Origin: Piromyces finnis
Lineage: Eukaryota > Neocallimastigomycota > Neocallimastigomycetes > Neocallimastigales > Neocallimastigaceae
DNA length: 64,000 bases
Direction: 5' to 3'
Assembly: GCA_002104945.1 (NCBI GenBank)
Contig: MCFH01000074.1
Coordinates: 160,177 to 224,176, forward strand
Below the pieces are notes generated by a model that was given only the letters and a program-made list of their open reading frames with translations, was not told where the DNA came from and searched no databases. A program made the translations under genes and the position numbers. Below are positions 25,165 through 35,158 of this stretch, in pieces; position 1 is the first letter of the stretch; each line of letters opens with the position of its first letter.

Positions 25165-28100
25165 GGGTCTTGTTGAATTCTCTTAGCTTTGCTGGACAGT
25201 TCAGATTTTCTTCGGGTTCCCATGAGGCTTCTGAAATAGGATATCCTTTCCATTTGATCAAGTACTGAGTTTTGTTATAGCGTCTTCTTTTGTCCAGAAT
25301 TTCTTCTACTTCGTATTCCTCCTCTTCGTTTATAATGACAGGTGGTGGAGGTTGAACTTTTCGGTTTGTACTTTTCCCTTCGAAGTAAGGCTCGAGAGAT
25401 GATTTATGGAATACCGGATCAATCTTCATGTTACCAGGGAGTTTCAATTTGAATGAGACTTCTGATATTTGTTGTTCAATTTCATAGGGACCGAGTTTCC
25501 GAGGGGTGAATTTTTTATTTCCCTTAACTAAATTATTATTGATTAACCATACCTTTTCTCCTGGTTTGAATGACGGGCCTGGTTGTCTATGTCTATTGGC
25601 GAAATGTTCTTGTTTCTTTTGGGCTTCCGAAAGGTTTTTCTTGAGGGTGCTGATAATTTCTTTTAATTCTTTTGTGTATTCTTCAGCTCTTGGAACTTCA
25701 CTTGTTGTTGGAATTGTTGGATTAAAATTAGGATGGAAACCATAGTTCAAGAAGAAGGGTGTTTGTTTTGCAGATTCTTGAACTGAATTATTGTAACTAA
25801 ATTCAGCTAGGCTTAAGTATTCGATCCAGTTAGTGCCTTTGTAATTTGAGAAGCAGCGTAGATATTGTTCTACAACGGAGTTCACTCTCTCCGTCTGGCC
25901 ATTGGATTGGTGGTGATAAGCAGAAGAGTATTTCAAATCAATCTTGAGGGTAGCAAAGAATTTCTTCCAAAACTTTGAAGTGAACTGAGAACCTTGGTCG
26001 AGAACAATGTCGGAGGGGCATCCATGAAGTTTGAAGACGTTGTTAATGAAAGCTTCGGCAGCACGTTCAGCAGTGGGAACTTTTTCAAGAGGGATAAAGT
26101 GAGCCATTTTTGTCAATCGATCAATGACAACGAAGATACAGGTAAATCCACGAGAAGAGGGGAGGTCAGTGATAAAATCCATAGCAATGGAAGACCAGGG
26201 ACGTTCACCTAAAGGAAGAGTGGATAATAACCCGTAAGGTTTATGTCTAGAGGATTTCGAACGACAGCAGACCTCACAAGAACGGACATAGTCCTTAACA
26301 TCCTGATACATTTTGGGCCACCAGTAGTTACGGGAAATCAAGGATAAAGTTTTTGAAATACCAAAATGGCCGGCAGCAGGGGAGTCATGACAAGAAGACA
26401 GAATTTCAACTCGGCAATCATTAGGAACATAGATTTTATCTTGGAAAAGGAGGACGTTGTTACTAAGTTTGTAGTCAGAAGAACAATTATCATTGAGAAG
26501 TTGATTAGAAGTCTCAATGAAGAATTTGTCAAGTTTACAAGAGAGAGCAATTTTTTCAAGAAGAGAAGAAGGAGTGGATGAAGCAAAGCAGGAGCTGAAA
26601 TTTTCGGGACGAAAGACAGAGTTATTAGAATCGGAATTGCAAGAGTGATCAAGATAATCAGGTCTTCTTGACAAGGCATCGGTTTTCCCGTTCGAGGAAC
26701 CAGGGCGATATTCAATGACAAAATCGAATTCAGCAAGGAAAAGGGACCATCTAATTAATCTCTGAGTCATCTTCTCCGGTTTCTTCTGAAAAAGGAGGTT
26801 TCTGTGGTCTGATATAATTTTGAAAGGATGATTCGCACCTTTCAAAAAATGTCTCCACACTTCTAAGGACGCGACGATAGCCAAAAGTTCTTTATCATAG
26901 ATAGGGTAGTTCTTCTCCGGGTTTGTAAGGGATCTAGAAAAGAACGCAACAGGGTGAAGAATATTGTCGGACTTGTTGACTTGAGACAATACAGCACCTA
27001 TGGCGAAGTTACTTGCATCGGTTTCGACAACGAAAGGTAGGTCAACATCAGGATATGCAAGGATAGGCTGACTAATAAAATGCTTAACCAAAGCATCAAA
27101 AGCATCTTGAGCGGTATCGTTCCAAACGAAGGCGGTGTTCTTCTTGCAAAGTTGGTGGAGTGGGTGAGCAATCTTAGCAAAGCCAGGAATAAATCTACGA
27201 TAATAGTTGGCTAAGCCTAGGAAAGATTGTAGCTCATGGACCGATTTAGGAGTCGGCCATTCCGCAATGGCTTTCACCTTATTAGGGTCCATTCCGATAC
27301 CAGAGGCAGAGATTCTATGACCAAGGAAGTCAAGACAAGGAGAGTCGAATAGACATTTTTCAAGTTTAGCGTACAGTCCGGCTTCTTCGAGTCTACGAAG
27401 GACTTCATTGACGTGTTCATGATGTTCGGCTATATTATCAGAGAAAATGATAATATCGTCAATATACGAAAAGACGAATTTACCGATAATGCCTTCAAGA
27501 ACGTCGTTAATAAAATGTTGGAAGACTGCAGGAGCGTTCTTGAGACCGAAAGGCATTACCAGATATTCGAAATGGCCAAATTGACAGGTGAAGGCGGTCT
27601 TATATTCATCGCCTTCTTTGATTCTTACCAAGTTATAGGCGGATCGAAGATCTAGCTTCGAGAACACCTTAGCTTTTCCTAGATGATCCAACATGTCTTG
27701 GATCAATGGGAGAGGGTACGAGTTCCTAATGGTGATTTCGTTCAAGCGGCGGTAGTCGATACACATACGAAGTTCTCCACTCTTCTTCGGGACAAACAGA
27801 ACGGGAGCACCAGCTGGCGATTTGGATTTGCGGATAAACCCCTTTTTTAAATTTTCATTAATGGTTTCTTCTAATACCTTTGATTCTTTCTCAGTAAGTC
27901 GGTAGATTGGACCATAAAACAAGTTGCTATTTGGTCTCAGGTTGATCTCACAGTCGTACGGGCGATGAGGAGGGAGTTTATCAGCGAGCCTTTCCTCGAA
28001 CACTTTGGAGTGTTGAGAGTAGTGAATTGGAATTTGGGGTGACTCAACTTCAGGTTCTTCTAAACAAGTGAATACATTGAAAGGGTATTCAGGTGTATTT

Positions 28101-29359
28101 CCAACTGACATTTCGTCCTTCGATTGGTCTTCGAGTTCAGAAGTGGTAGAGCTAGCAGATTCTTTCCTTAAGCAATTTTCCTTACAGTATTCAGAATGAT
28201 AGGAAACGTCCTTACTAGCAAAATTGATTGTCGGATTGTGAAGGGCCAGCCAATCAGAGCCAAGAATACAACAGTAAGAAGGCAATTCTACGACGTAAAA
28301 TTGTAACTGGCATGAGTGATTCATGTGTTCCACAGTTATAGGCCAAGTCTGGCCGATAATCTTTTGGTGACCTCCGATACCTATAATTTGTGGGCATTTT
28401 ACTTTGGTAATTATAGGGATCTCATGGGCCTTAACAAAGGCGTGGTCTATCAAACAGAATTGTGAACCACTATCTAAGAGAACTTTAGTTCCGACAGATT
28501 TGTATGGAAGAACAACATCAACATCGATAACAGTTTGAGGTAAAGAGGAGTTATCCGAAAGTCGAGTGGATTTTTCTTGTTCATTCAAAACATGAACCCC
28601 AGCATTATTAGTATGGTTTTCCTTTTTGGTTCTAATAGGGCATTCAGATAATCGGTGACCAGGTTTACCACAATATAAGCAGAGATTCTCTTTCATTCGG
28701 CGGCTACGTTCTTCACTTGAAATGGGGCCAAAATTATTTTCCTTCTTGGGCTGAGTGGATTTACTTGTAGATCTTTCTGAGGAGCGGGATTGGAAGCTTT
28801 GTTTAGAACGGAAACTTCTATTGGATCTTCTGTTTATTTCCTCTTGGTGGCATGCCAATCTACTTCCTATACGACTGGCTATTGTTTGTAAGTTTATCAA
28901 GGTAGAAGGGCCAGGAAACATCTGAAGGATATGGGTGGCGATTCTATCGTCCAACCCATCAACAAAAGCATCCATCTTGGCTTGTTCATTCCAAGTGGAT
29001 TCATCAGCATAGTAGTTAAATTCCTTGATATACTCTTGAGTATTGGATAGGCCATGTTGTTTGATCTTCTTGAGCTTTTGGTTGGCAGTATAGACCATAT
29101 CCTGAAAACCAAAAGCAGCCTTCAGCTTTCCAACAAAGGCGCCATAATCCTGTAAGCAAGGATCATGGTTGTTAATCAAGGTAGCAGCCCAATTCATTGC
29201 ATCCCCGTAGAGGCGACTAACGACGTAGAAGACCTTTTCTCCATCGTCCCTTCCTATTTCAGGATGGATCATAAAGATCATGTCCATTTTGGCTAAGAAT
29301 CCCTTCAGGTAGCGACGGTTGCCATCAAAACCGTTCTTCAAATCAGCAGAGTTATCCAT
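25160..29359 (-). CDS. element C Gag-Pol polyprotein (1399 aa), full length
   Basis: A single ORF like that of Tf1. Gag occupies residues 1-225, with the zinc knuckle [14 protein letters not shown] near 228. Protease: [12 protein letters not shown] near 296. [22 protein letters not shown] and YIDDIIIFS near 634. RNase [15 protein letters not shown] near 778, ending DALSRR near 898. Integrase: zinc finger [10 protein letters not shown]...CEVCCRSK from 991 and catalytic residues in MDFITDLPS (about 1060), LDQGSQFTS (1121) and GQTERVN (1155). The C-terminal chromodomain ([13 protein letters not shown]...YLIKWKGYP) is at 1350-1391 with its aromatic cage residues. ATG 29359 lies 69 bp inside the 5' LTR. 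No frameshift or stop is present, so it is potentially active. The stop codon is followed at once by an A run of about 28. Confidence 0.95.
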
Positions 29360-29413
29360 AAAAAAAATTAGAAGTAAGCAAATAAACGAGGCACTGAGGT
29401 AGCGATCTTTTTC

Positions 29414-29467
29414 TTAGAGTGTTTTTATTGTAACGAAATATTATAATAATAAACACACACACTCTAA
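29414..29467 (-). promoter_or_regulatory. element C proposed self-priming pair
   Basis: ACACTCTAA in the LTR (29459-29467, plus strand) is complementary to TTAGAGTGT at 29414-29422, just inside the 5' LTR. The match is 9 nt and the primer site sits 6 nt from the LTR end, so it is weaker than in A, B, J and I. A TATA-like AATAAATAAA lies about 43 bp upstream of the proposed start on the minus strand. Confidence 0.45.
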
Positions 29468-29798
29468 TGTATCAAATATATATGTATTTTTTTAATAATG
29501 TTTATTTATTAAATTTATTATTATAATACGACTAACTCGCTAGGTCAGTGTATTATCAAACTAAAGACGAAATAAAAAAACTAATTTTTATTAATTATTA
29601 ATAAAAACACTAAAGAACTATTTTATCTTTCTTATTCTCTCTTTTATACATGAAAATTATTTTTTTTTTTTTAATACAATTTGATAAGTGAATTAATTAC
29701 TTAATGATTGGTTATAAAAATATAATTATGAAATTTTCATTAATCTAACCTTAATGATTTTCTAGTCTAACCCTTATCATTAGATATACCTCATTACA
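29429..29798 (-). repeat. element C 5' LTR
   Basis: 370 bp; partner of 24353-24723. Confidence 0.94.
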
Positions 29799-29803
29799 AT
29801 TTG

Positions 29804-31126
29804 CAATCCATCCTTTGAAATGACATAACCAAGAAAAGTGGTTTTCTCAACATAAAACTCACATTTTTCTAATTTAACATAAAGATTATTTTCAAGTAGT
29901 TTCTTAAGTACCTTTTTAACATGCTCATGATGTTCTTCGATATTATTAGAATAAATAAGAATATCATCAATATATGAGATAACAAAATCGTCTAAATAGT
30001 CACTAAGGACATCGTTAATGAAGTGTTGAAAAGTTGCAGGTGCATTCTTTAATCCAAAAGGCATAACCAGATATTCAAAATGACCATACCTAGTACGAAA
30101 AGCCGTTTTGTATTCGTCACCTTCTTTAATACGAACAAGATTATAAGCGGATTTAAGGTCTAATTTGGTAAAAATCTTAGCATTTTTCACCCTATCCAAA
30201 AGGTCACTTATTAAAGGTAAAGGATATGAATTACGAATTGTAATATTATTCAACCTTCTATAATCAATACAAAGTCTTAAGGAACCGTCCTTCTTTTTAA
30301 CAAACAAAATTGGGGCACCAGCAGGAGACGATGATTTCCTAATAAAACCTTTATTTAAATTTTCATCTATATACTTTTTAAGTTCCTCTCTTTCAACTTC
30401 AGTTAATGGATACAAGGGTCCATAAAATAAAGTTGAATCATCCTTAAGTTTGATTTCACAATCATAAGGTCTATGAGGAGGTAACACTTCACAATTTTTT
30501 TCGTTAAACACTTCACTAAATTCTAAATATTGGGTTGGTACGGCGACCAATTTATCTTTATTAATATTCTTTTCATTATTATTATTACTACATGATTCAT
30601 TATCATTATTACATGTTTCATTAATTTTCGTTACAATACATTTAACTTTTTTATTAAAACTAATATATTCATCATCGCTGTCATCTTCATCATTAATGGT
30701 TCTAACAAGGCGGCCTTTAACATATTCTTTTTCTTCATGGTTTGGGACGGAGGGATCTACTTTCGGTTTTTTGGTTAAGCTTCGGTCGAGAACATCATGA
30801 TCTAATTGATCATTCTTGGACTTCTTTCTTGGTTTTCTTTTTCTTTTACCTTTGTTACAGTGTCTGGCACAATAACCAGAAATAAAAGCGATTTTCTTAG
30901 AGTCATAGAAAGCATTTGGATTATGCTTCTTTATCCACGGCAAACCAAGAATAACATCAACACCGGGGACTTGTAATCCATAAAGTTGAATTACTTCGAA
31001 GTGATTTTTGCAACGGAGCATGCACTTCTCAGTCCTTTCCCAAACAAACACTAACAACTCCATCACTAACACCTGAAACACGGAATGGTTCCACTTTTTC
31101 CAAATTAATACCAAGTTCTTCAGCAA
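29804..31126 (-). pseudogene. element B Pol N-terminal part: protease end and RT
   Basis: Begins after the frameshift near 31040 that separates it from the Gag-protease frame. It contains the second half of protease ([15 protein letters not shown]), an acidic/Asn linker, and RT ([31 protein letters not shown] near 29955). It is cut by element C just after [10 protein letters not shown]. It fits in frame onto 24352-22097. The upstream frameshift lies at GGGAAAGG within protease, which suggests a mutation rather than programmed shifting. Confidence 0.85.
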
Positions 31127-32141
31127 GACTTGGATTAATGAAATTTAATTCAGAACCGGAATCAATTAAAACCTTAATCTTAACTTCCGAAACTTCATTG
31201 GTACTCAAGTAAAAGTCCACAAGGTTTAAATCACTTTTCACTCCCTTGACTCCAACTTTGTAAATTTTTGGATTAACAATTTTTGGAGTCCTTTCTTTCA
31301 CAATTCTTAACACTTTTCTGGGCTTTACTCTATTAGGACAATTAAATTTTAAATGTCCTGGCTGTTTACAAAGAAAACATAATCCTTTTTTCTTTTCTTC
31401 TTCAAAGTTGTCCATGTTTTCATTGTAATTTTTACTTGATCCTTGGATATTCACATACCTTCTACGCTTGTTTTCTCTACTAATTCTAAATACATCCACA
31501 TCCATAGGATCATCAGCCCTTCTACTATTAAAATAAAATTCACTAAGCGAATTCCTTTTCATCATATCTTCAACTAAAATAGTTGAAGAAATCAATTGTT
31601 CAATTGAAGTTGGGTTTGATTCAATGAAAGCCAACTTCTCCCTAAGTGGTGGTAGTAAACCTTTCAGAAACATGTAGATTTTTGCGCTATCATTAAAGCT
31701 TGAATTTTGGCTAATACGTTGAAACTCGGTAATGTAATCTAATACCTGACCAAGTTTCCTTTGGCGAATATTATCTAATTTACCGTTAGCTACAACGGTA
31801 TCGTATCTATAACTGCCAAAGTTAGCCTTCAACCTATCTACAAATTCATCATAATGGTTTAAAACCTCACTATTATTCTTCATCAACACTGAAGCCCATT
31901 CCAACGGTTTACCAGAGAAGTATGATATAACAAAGTCGACCTTGACTCGATCTGTATTATACAGTGTCGGTCGAGTACGAAATACCAACTCAACTCTGGT
32001 TAAAAATCCATCCAATTCTCTTTGTTTACCAGAAAATACAGGTGGAGCATTAATAATGTTCCCCGAGTTCCCAGAAACACCTACAGTCCCATCACCCATC
32101 TCCAAATTCAAACTTTTAAACTCACTAATTAAGTCCTCCAA
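31029..32141 (-). pseudogene. element B Gag and first half of protease
   Basis: 370 codons from ATG 32141. The capsid region (FSGKQRELDGFLTRVELVF, KPLEWASVLM, YITEFQRISQNSSF) is related to those of C and J. The zinc knuckle CFLCKQPGHLKFNC is near residue 251 and the protease active site [12 protein letters not shown] near 327. The frame then runs out at 31029 because of a one-base shift near 31040; the alternative frame carries on as 31126-29804. With one correction the reading frame would be a Tf1-like single polyprotein. Leader 32142-32519 separates the ATG from the LTR. Confidence 0.85.
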
Positions 32142-32340
32142 TTCAAAATATAATATACAATATAAAATTAAAATGGTTTCTTACTACTGTTTCAAGTAAG
32201 TAATCTTAAAAAAAATTTTTTTTTTTTTTTTTTTAATTACACTAGTACAATATATTCTAATACAAAAGTTATTCAAACGCGTTCTGCAAAGCAGTGTCGA
32301 ACAAGTTTTGTATTACTAATTCCTTTAAGATTTTAATAGT

Positions 32341-32483
32341 TTTCTTTCTTCAATTTCTTGTCCTTCGGCGGTAGAATCCAACCAAGTAGCTTTTTCTTTC
32401 TTCAATATCTTGTCCTTCGGCGGTAGAATCCAACCAAGTAGCTTTTTCTTTCTTCAATATCTTGTCCTTCGGCGGTAGATACC
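32341..32483 (-). repeat. 52-bp tandem repeat in element B leader
   Basis: The block CTTGTCCTTCGGCGGTAGA starts at 32357, 32409 and 32461, a constant 52-bp period over about 2.7 copies. Copies are almost identical. It is non-coding, between the primer site and gag, so it could affect RNA packaging or translation. No function can be read from the sequence. Confidence 0.85.
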
Positions 32484-32508
32484 CTAACGTATTCTTGGAT
32501 TTCGTTAG

Positions 32509-32648
32509 GTAATTGTTATTGTAATGCTGACACAGAAAGAATAGATTAGGATATCTATTCTATTACAATAACACTAAAGATTTATATAAAATTGTTTTGT
32601 TAAAAAAATATCTTTTATTATAATAGAAATTATATTAATAACAATTAC
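32509..32648 (-). promoter_or_regulatory. element B self-priming pair and TATA box
   Basis: AATAACAATTAC at 32637-32648 in the 5' LTR is complementary over 12 nt to GTAATTGTTATT at 32509-32520, which spans the LTR/internal border. On the minus strand TATAAATAG lies about 35 bp upstream of the proposed RNA start (plus positions 32675-32683). Confidence 0.7.
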
Positions 32649-33130
32649 ATCGATAAAATGATGAAAAATATCTTCTATTTATATTTTTCCTAAATACATT
32701 TATATTATATTATAACTATTTATTTCTTATATATTATTATTTAAAATCTACACTAAAATCTTAATTATTAATAAATATTTAAACTATAACTATTTTTAGT
32801 AAAATACAATTGGCAATTCAAATTAAGTACTATTCAATTTGAATATGTGCCCATGTATTATTGATATATTAAACATTTAATAATTATATACTAGATGTCT
32901 ATTTCTATTACAAAACAATACTAAAACTAGGGATTTAAATTGAGAATATTAATTTACTTGTTAAACATTAAAAATAAATTAATAATTTATTTTGTTTTAA
33001 ACTTTAATTATTAATAAATAAATTATGTCTCATTTTCTTTTTCTGAATATAATTTGTGTAACTTAAACAATAATACTTGTGGCTTAAGTTACATTAAAGA
33101 TATCAAACAGAGGCGTTTGATATCTTTACA
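32520..33130 (-). repeat. element B 5' LTR
   Basis: 611 bp, partner of 21452-22060. Confidence 0.93.
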
Positions 33131-33581
33131 ATATCGATATTTAAAGAAAATTATATTATTATTATTATTATTATATTTTATTAATATTTATATTTATATT
33201 ATTATACATGTATAACTTAAATTATATTATTATTATACTTTATTAATATCAATGTTATATTAAAAATGAAAGTATAAATAAGTTGAACAAAGAACAACTT
33301 TAAGAAGTTCTTTGTGAGATTATTATACTCATTTTTATATAGTAAATTCAATATTTAAAATTAATAATTATCATTTACTTATATTATAAAAATTAAATAA
33401 AATATTTCTTAAAAAACTATATTTATTACTCTTTTATTTATAAAAATTTATTATTTACTATATAATTAAGCCTATCCTAACCTAGTAGACTTAATTATAA
33501 TTCTAAATCCACTCTAACTCTTGACATTAAATCCTAAAATTCTAGCTAATTCAACTATTTATATTCATTCTTAACAAATAT

Positions 33582-34203
33582 TGATAAATAATAATTATAA
33601 ATATATTATACATTTGATATTAGTAGAAATTTTTATTATAAAATAATTATTAAATAATTTTATATAGTTTATTATAAAAATATAATTTACATAAAATCAA
33701 ATATTTTATAAATTTATATATTTGATTGGGTTAAATTATAAAAATAATTTTTATTATAAAGAATAATAATAATTTTTAGTAGAAAATGAGAAGACTTAGA
33801 TTACTAATAATAAGTTAAATTTTAATAATAGTTAATATAATTAATTAGTGAATACATAATAATATTTAAAAGACAAAAAATAAGTTTTTATATAATAAAA
33901 ATTATTGTTAAAAAGAGCGTAAGAACAATAAATAAAAGAAAATATAAAAACGAAATTAAACTTGTCTAATTTGTAATTATTGTGTTAATAATAAATAATA
34001 TTTTATAGAATAAATCTGGTGTTATTATTCTATATAAATATTATTAAAATAATAAAACTATTAAAATTATAAAATAACTTAAAATAAATTAATAAAACTA
34101 GTAGATATTGTTAAAGCTCGTACAATAGCTGTCGAGATAAAACAATATAAGATAACAGAAGAAGTAGTTAAAAAGTTGTAATATAACTACCAATCCGTTA
34201 TCA
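33582..34203 (+). repeat. element N 5' LTR
   Basis: 622 bp; no difference seen from 37481-38102 on reading. Confidence 0.95.
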
Positions 34204-34205
34204 AG

Positions 34206-34217
34206 TGGTGGAGAACC
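34206..34217 (+). promoter_or_regulatory. element N primer-binding site (tRNA type)
   Basis: TGGTGGAGAACC begins 2 nt after the LTR and starts with TGG, the complement of the tRNA CCA end. The first ten bases equal those of element E's site, so both probably use the same tRNA. The tRNA-Ile gene in this window does not match. Confidence 0.75.
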
Positions 34218-34303
34218 TCAGTCGTCCCGTGGGAAAGCCGAAAATTTAAATAATTCCTATTAATTAGTATATTTAGTATAATTATCTTATTTATTTACTA
34301 AAT

Positions 34304-35158
34304 ATGACTGAAAATAAAAACAATTTTGAAAGAGCCGCTAGTATGGCTAAAGAAATAAGCCCTCTTGGCAAGAAAGATACTAAGTTCTTCAGATGGAAAA
34401 TGGAACTTGAAGATATCTTAGAAGACTTAGCTCTTTCTGAAAAAGAAAAGAAGAGAATTGCTTTGCTTGCTACTACCGGTAACTCAAAGGATCTTTGTAG
34501 TGATATTTATTATGAAGATAGATCCCTATCTTATAATGAATTTATCAATAAAATATCTAACTTATTTGAGGATGATAAAACCTCTAATAGAAACCTAAAT
34601 AAGTTAGAAAAAATAAAAGTAAACAAAAGCTCTGTTAGAGAATTTAACCGTTCTTTTAACGACCTTTTGAAAGAAATTAAAGAAAGGGACAAGCCTTCTG
34701 AAGAAAGACTTGTTTTTCTTTATACAAAAGCTTTTAATAGGAGAACTTCTATATTAAATTCTCTTATTAACAAACAACCAAAAACTTTAAAGGATGCTAT
34801 GGTCATTGCTATTAAAGCAGATGAGCTTCTATCTGCTTATGAAAGTGATGATGAATATGTACCCAATAAAAGAACTCAAAACAAAAATAATTATTATAAG
34901 AGAAAAATAGAAGTTGAAGATAAAACCTCTTATAATAATAACGAAAATAATAGTAGTACTGATAATGAAAAGACTACTAAAGAAGAAGCTAAAGAATCAG
35001 ATCTGGATGCTTTGACCAAAAGCTTTGCCCAGATGAAAATTCATATCTGCCACCGTTGTAACCAGAAAGGACATGATGCCCGCTTCTGCCCAAACGAAAT
35101 GACCGATGTGAACAAAATCATAGCTACCCTCCTCAAAACCCAAAACCATTTAAATTAA
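34304..35158 (+). CDS. element N Gag (284 aa)
   Basis: The start ATG 34304 is 100 bp inside the LTR. The first 170 residues form a charged helical capsid-like region (FFRWKMELEDILEDL, EFNRSFNDLLKEI). The zinc knuckle CHRCNQKGHDARFC is near residue 250, giving RNA binding for packaging. The last codons before the stop are CAT TTA AAT TAA, forming the slippery heptamer TTTAAAT. The frame is fully open. Function in particle assembly is inferred from family knowledge; similarity to E Gag is weak outside the knuckle. Confidence 0.85.
   Translation: MTENKNNFERAASMAKEISPLGKKDTKFFRWKMELEDILEDLALSEKEKKRIALLATTGNSKDLCSDIYYEDRSLSYNEFINKISNLFEDDKTSNRNLNKLEKIKVNKSSVREFNRSFNDLLKEIKERDKPSEERLVFLYTKAFNRRTSILNSLINKQPKTLKDAMVIAIKADELLSAYESDDEYVPNKRTQNKNNYYKRKIEVEDKTSYNNNENNSSTDNEKTTKEEAKESDLDALTKSFAQMKIHICHRCNQKGHDARFCPNEMTDVNKIIATLLKTQNHLN
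35149..35155 (+). promoter_or_regulatory. -1 frameshift heptamer TTTAAAT at the gag stop of element N
   Basis: T TTA AAT in the gag frame followed at once by TAA. This matches the X XXY YYZ rule, and the -1 frame from here is open for about 2 kb through the protease. Element E has TTTAAAC in the same place. No downstream stem or pseudoknot was modelled. Confidence 0.7.

Larger units (their letters stand above)
24353..29798 (-). mobile_element. element C: intact-looking Tf1-like chromodomain retrotransposon inside element B
   Basis: LTRs are 24353-24723 (3', 371 bp) and 29429-29798 (5', 370 bp), TGTAACGAAAT...CTCATTACA. They differ mainly in a T-run length. TSD ATTTG is at 24348-24352 and 29799-29803. 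It interrupts element B pol between the RT palm and the connection to RNase H. It carries one uninterrupted 1399-codon frame. A short purine tract (GAGGAGGAGCTTG on the minus strand) beside the 3' LTR and the TCTGGAATCCGAAT motif upstream are shared with elements J and M. Confidence 0.95.
21452..33130 (-). mobile_element. element B: chromodomain Ty3/gypsy retrotransposon, pol split by element C
   Basis: LTRs are 21452-22060 (3') and 32520-33130 (5'), starting TGTAATGCTGACAC and ending ATCTTTACA on the plus strand. TSD ATATC is at 21447-21451 and 33131-33135. On the minus strand the order is leader with a tandem repeat, Gag with CCHC, protease, RT, RNase H, integrase, chromodomain, then a purine tract (AGAGAGAGAGAT) against the 3' LTR. 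The self-primer GTAATTGTTATT in the LTR (plus complement 32637-32648) matches the primer site 32509-32520 over 12 nt. One frameshift and the insertion of C disable it. Two solo LTRs of this family are at 7958 and 12299. Confidence 0.94.
15153..33526 (+). mobile_element. element A: chromodomain Ty3/gypsy retrotransposon, 3' LTR split by element B
   Basis: The 5' LTR is 15153-15799 (647 bp, TGTCAA...TTGACA). The 3' LTR is 21196-21451 plus 33136-33526, also 647 bp once element B and the second copy of its ATATC duplication are removed. TSD TTAAA is at 15148-15152 and 33527-33531. Internal order: self-priming site, gag, protease, RT, RNase H, integrase with a chromodomain-like tail, poly-A/GA tract, and a purine tract (AGTGGAAGGG) before the 3' LTR. 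Its coding region carries several disabling changes. The integrase reads HETVGQVER where most relatives here have QSNGQTER or QTDGQTER, a variant shared with element I. Confidence 0.93.
21196..33526 (+). repeat. element A 3' LTR, interrupted by element B
   Basis: Parts 21196-21451 and 33136-33526. The break falls at AATATC/GATATTT of the intact 5' copy, and ATATC is present on both sides of element B, so the LTR was whole before B inserted. Confidence 0.93.
14339..33576. repeat. solo LTR S1, split by element A
   Basis: S1 consists of 14339-15152 plus 33532-33576, interrupted by element A and its TTAAA duplication. The uninterrupted family member S2 at 59308-60161 shows the continuous sequence across the break. 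S1 starts TGCTACGGTTC and ends CATTCTTAACA, and is flanked by AATA on both sides (14335-14338 and 33577-33580). No internal region belonging to this LTR is present, so it is solo. Its orientation cannot be fixed without coding sequence. Confidence 0.82.

Noticed and set aside
32341-32483. CRISPR-like array
   Set aside because: The 52-bp units are contiguous without unique spacers and lie in the leader of a eukaryotic retrotransposon.
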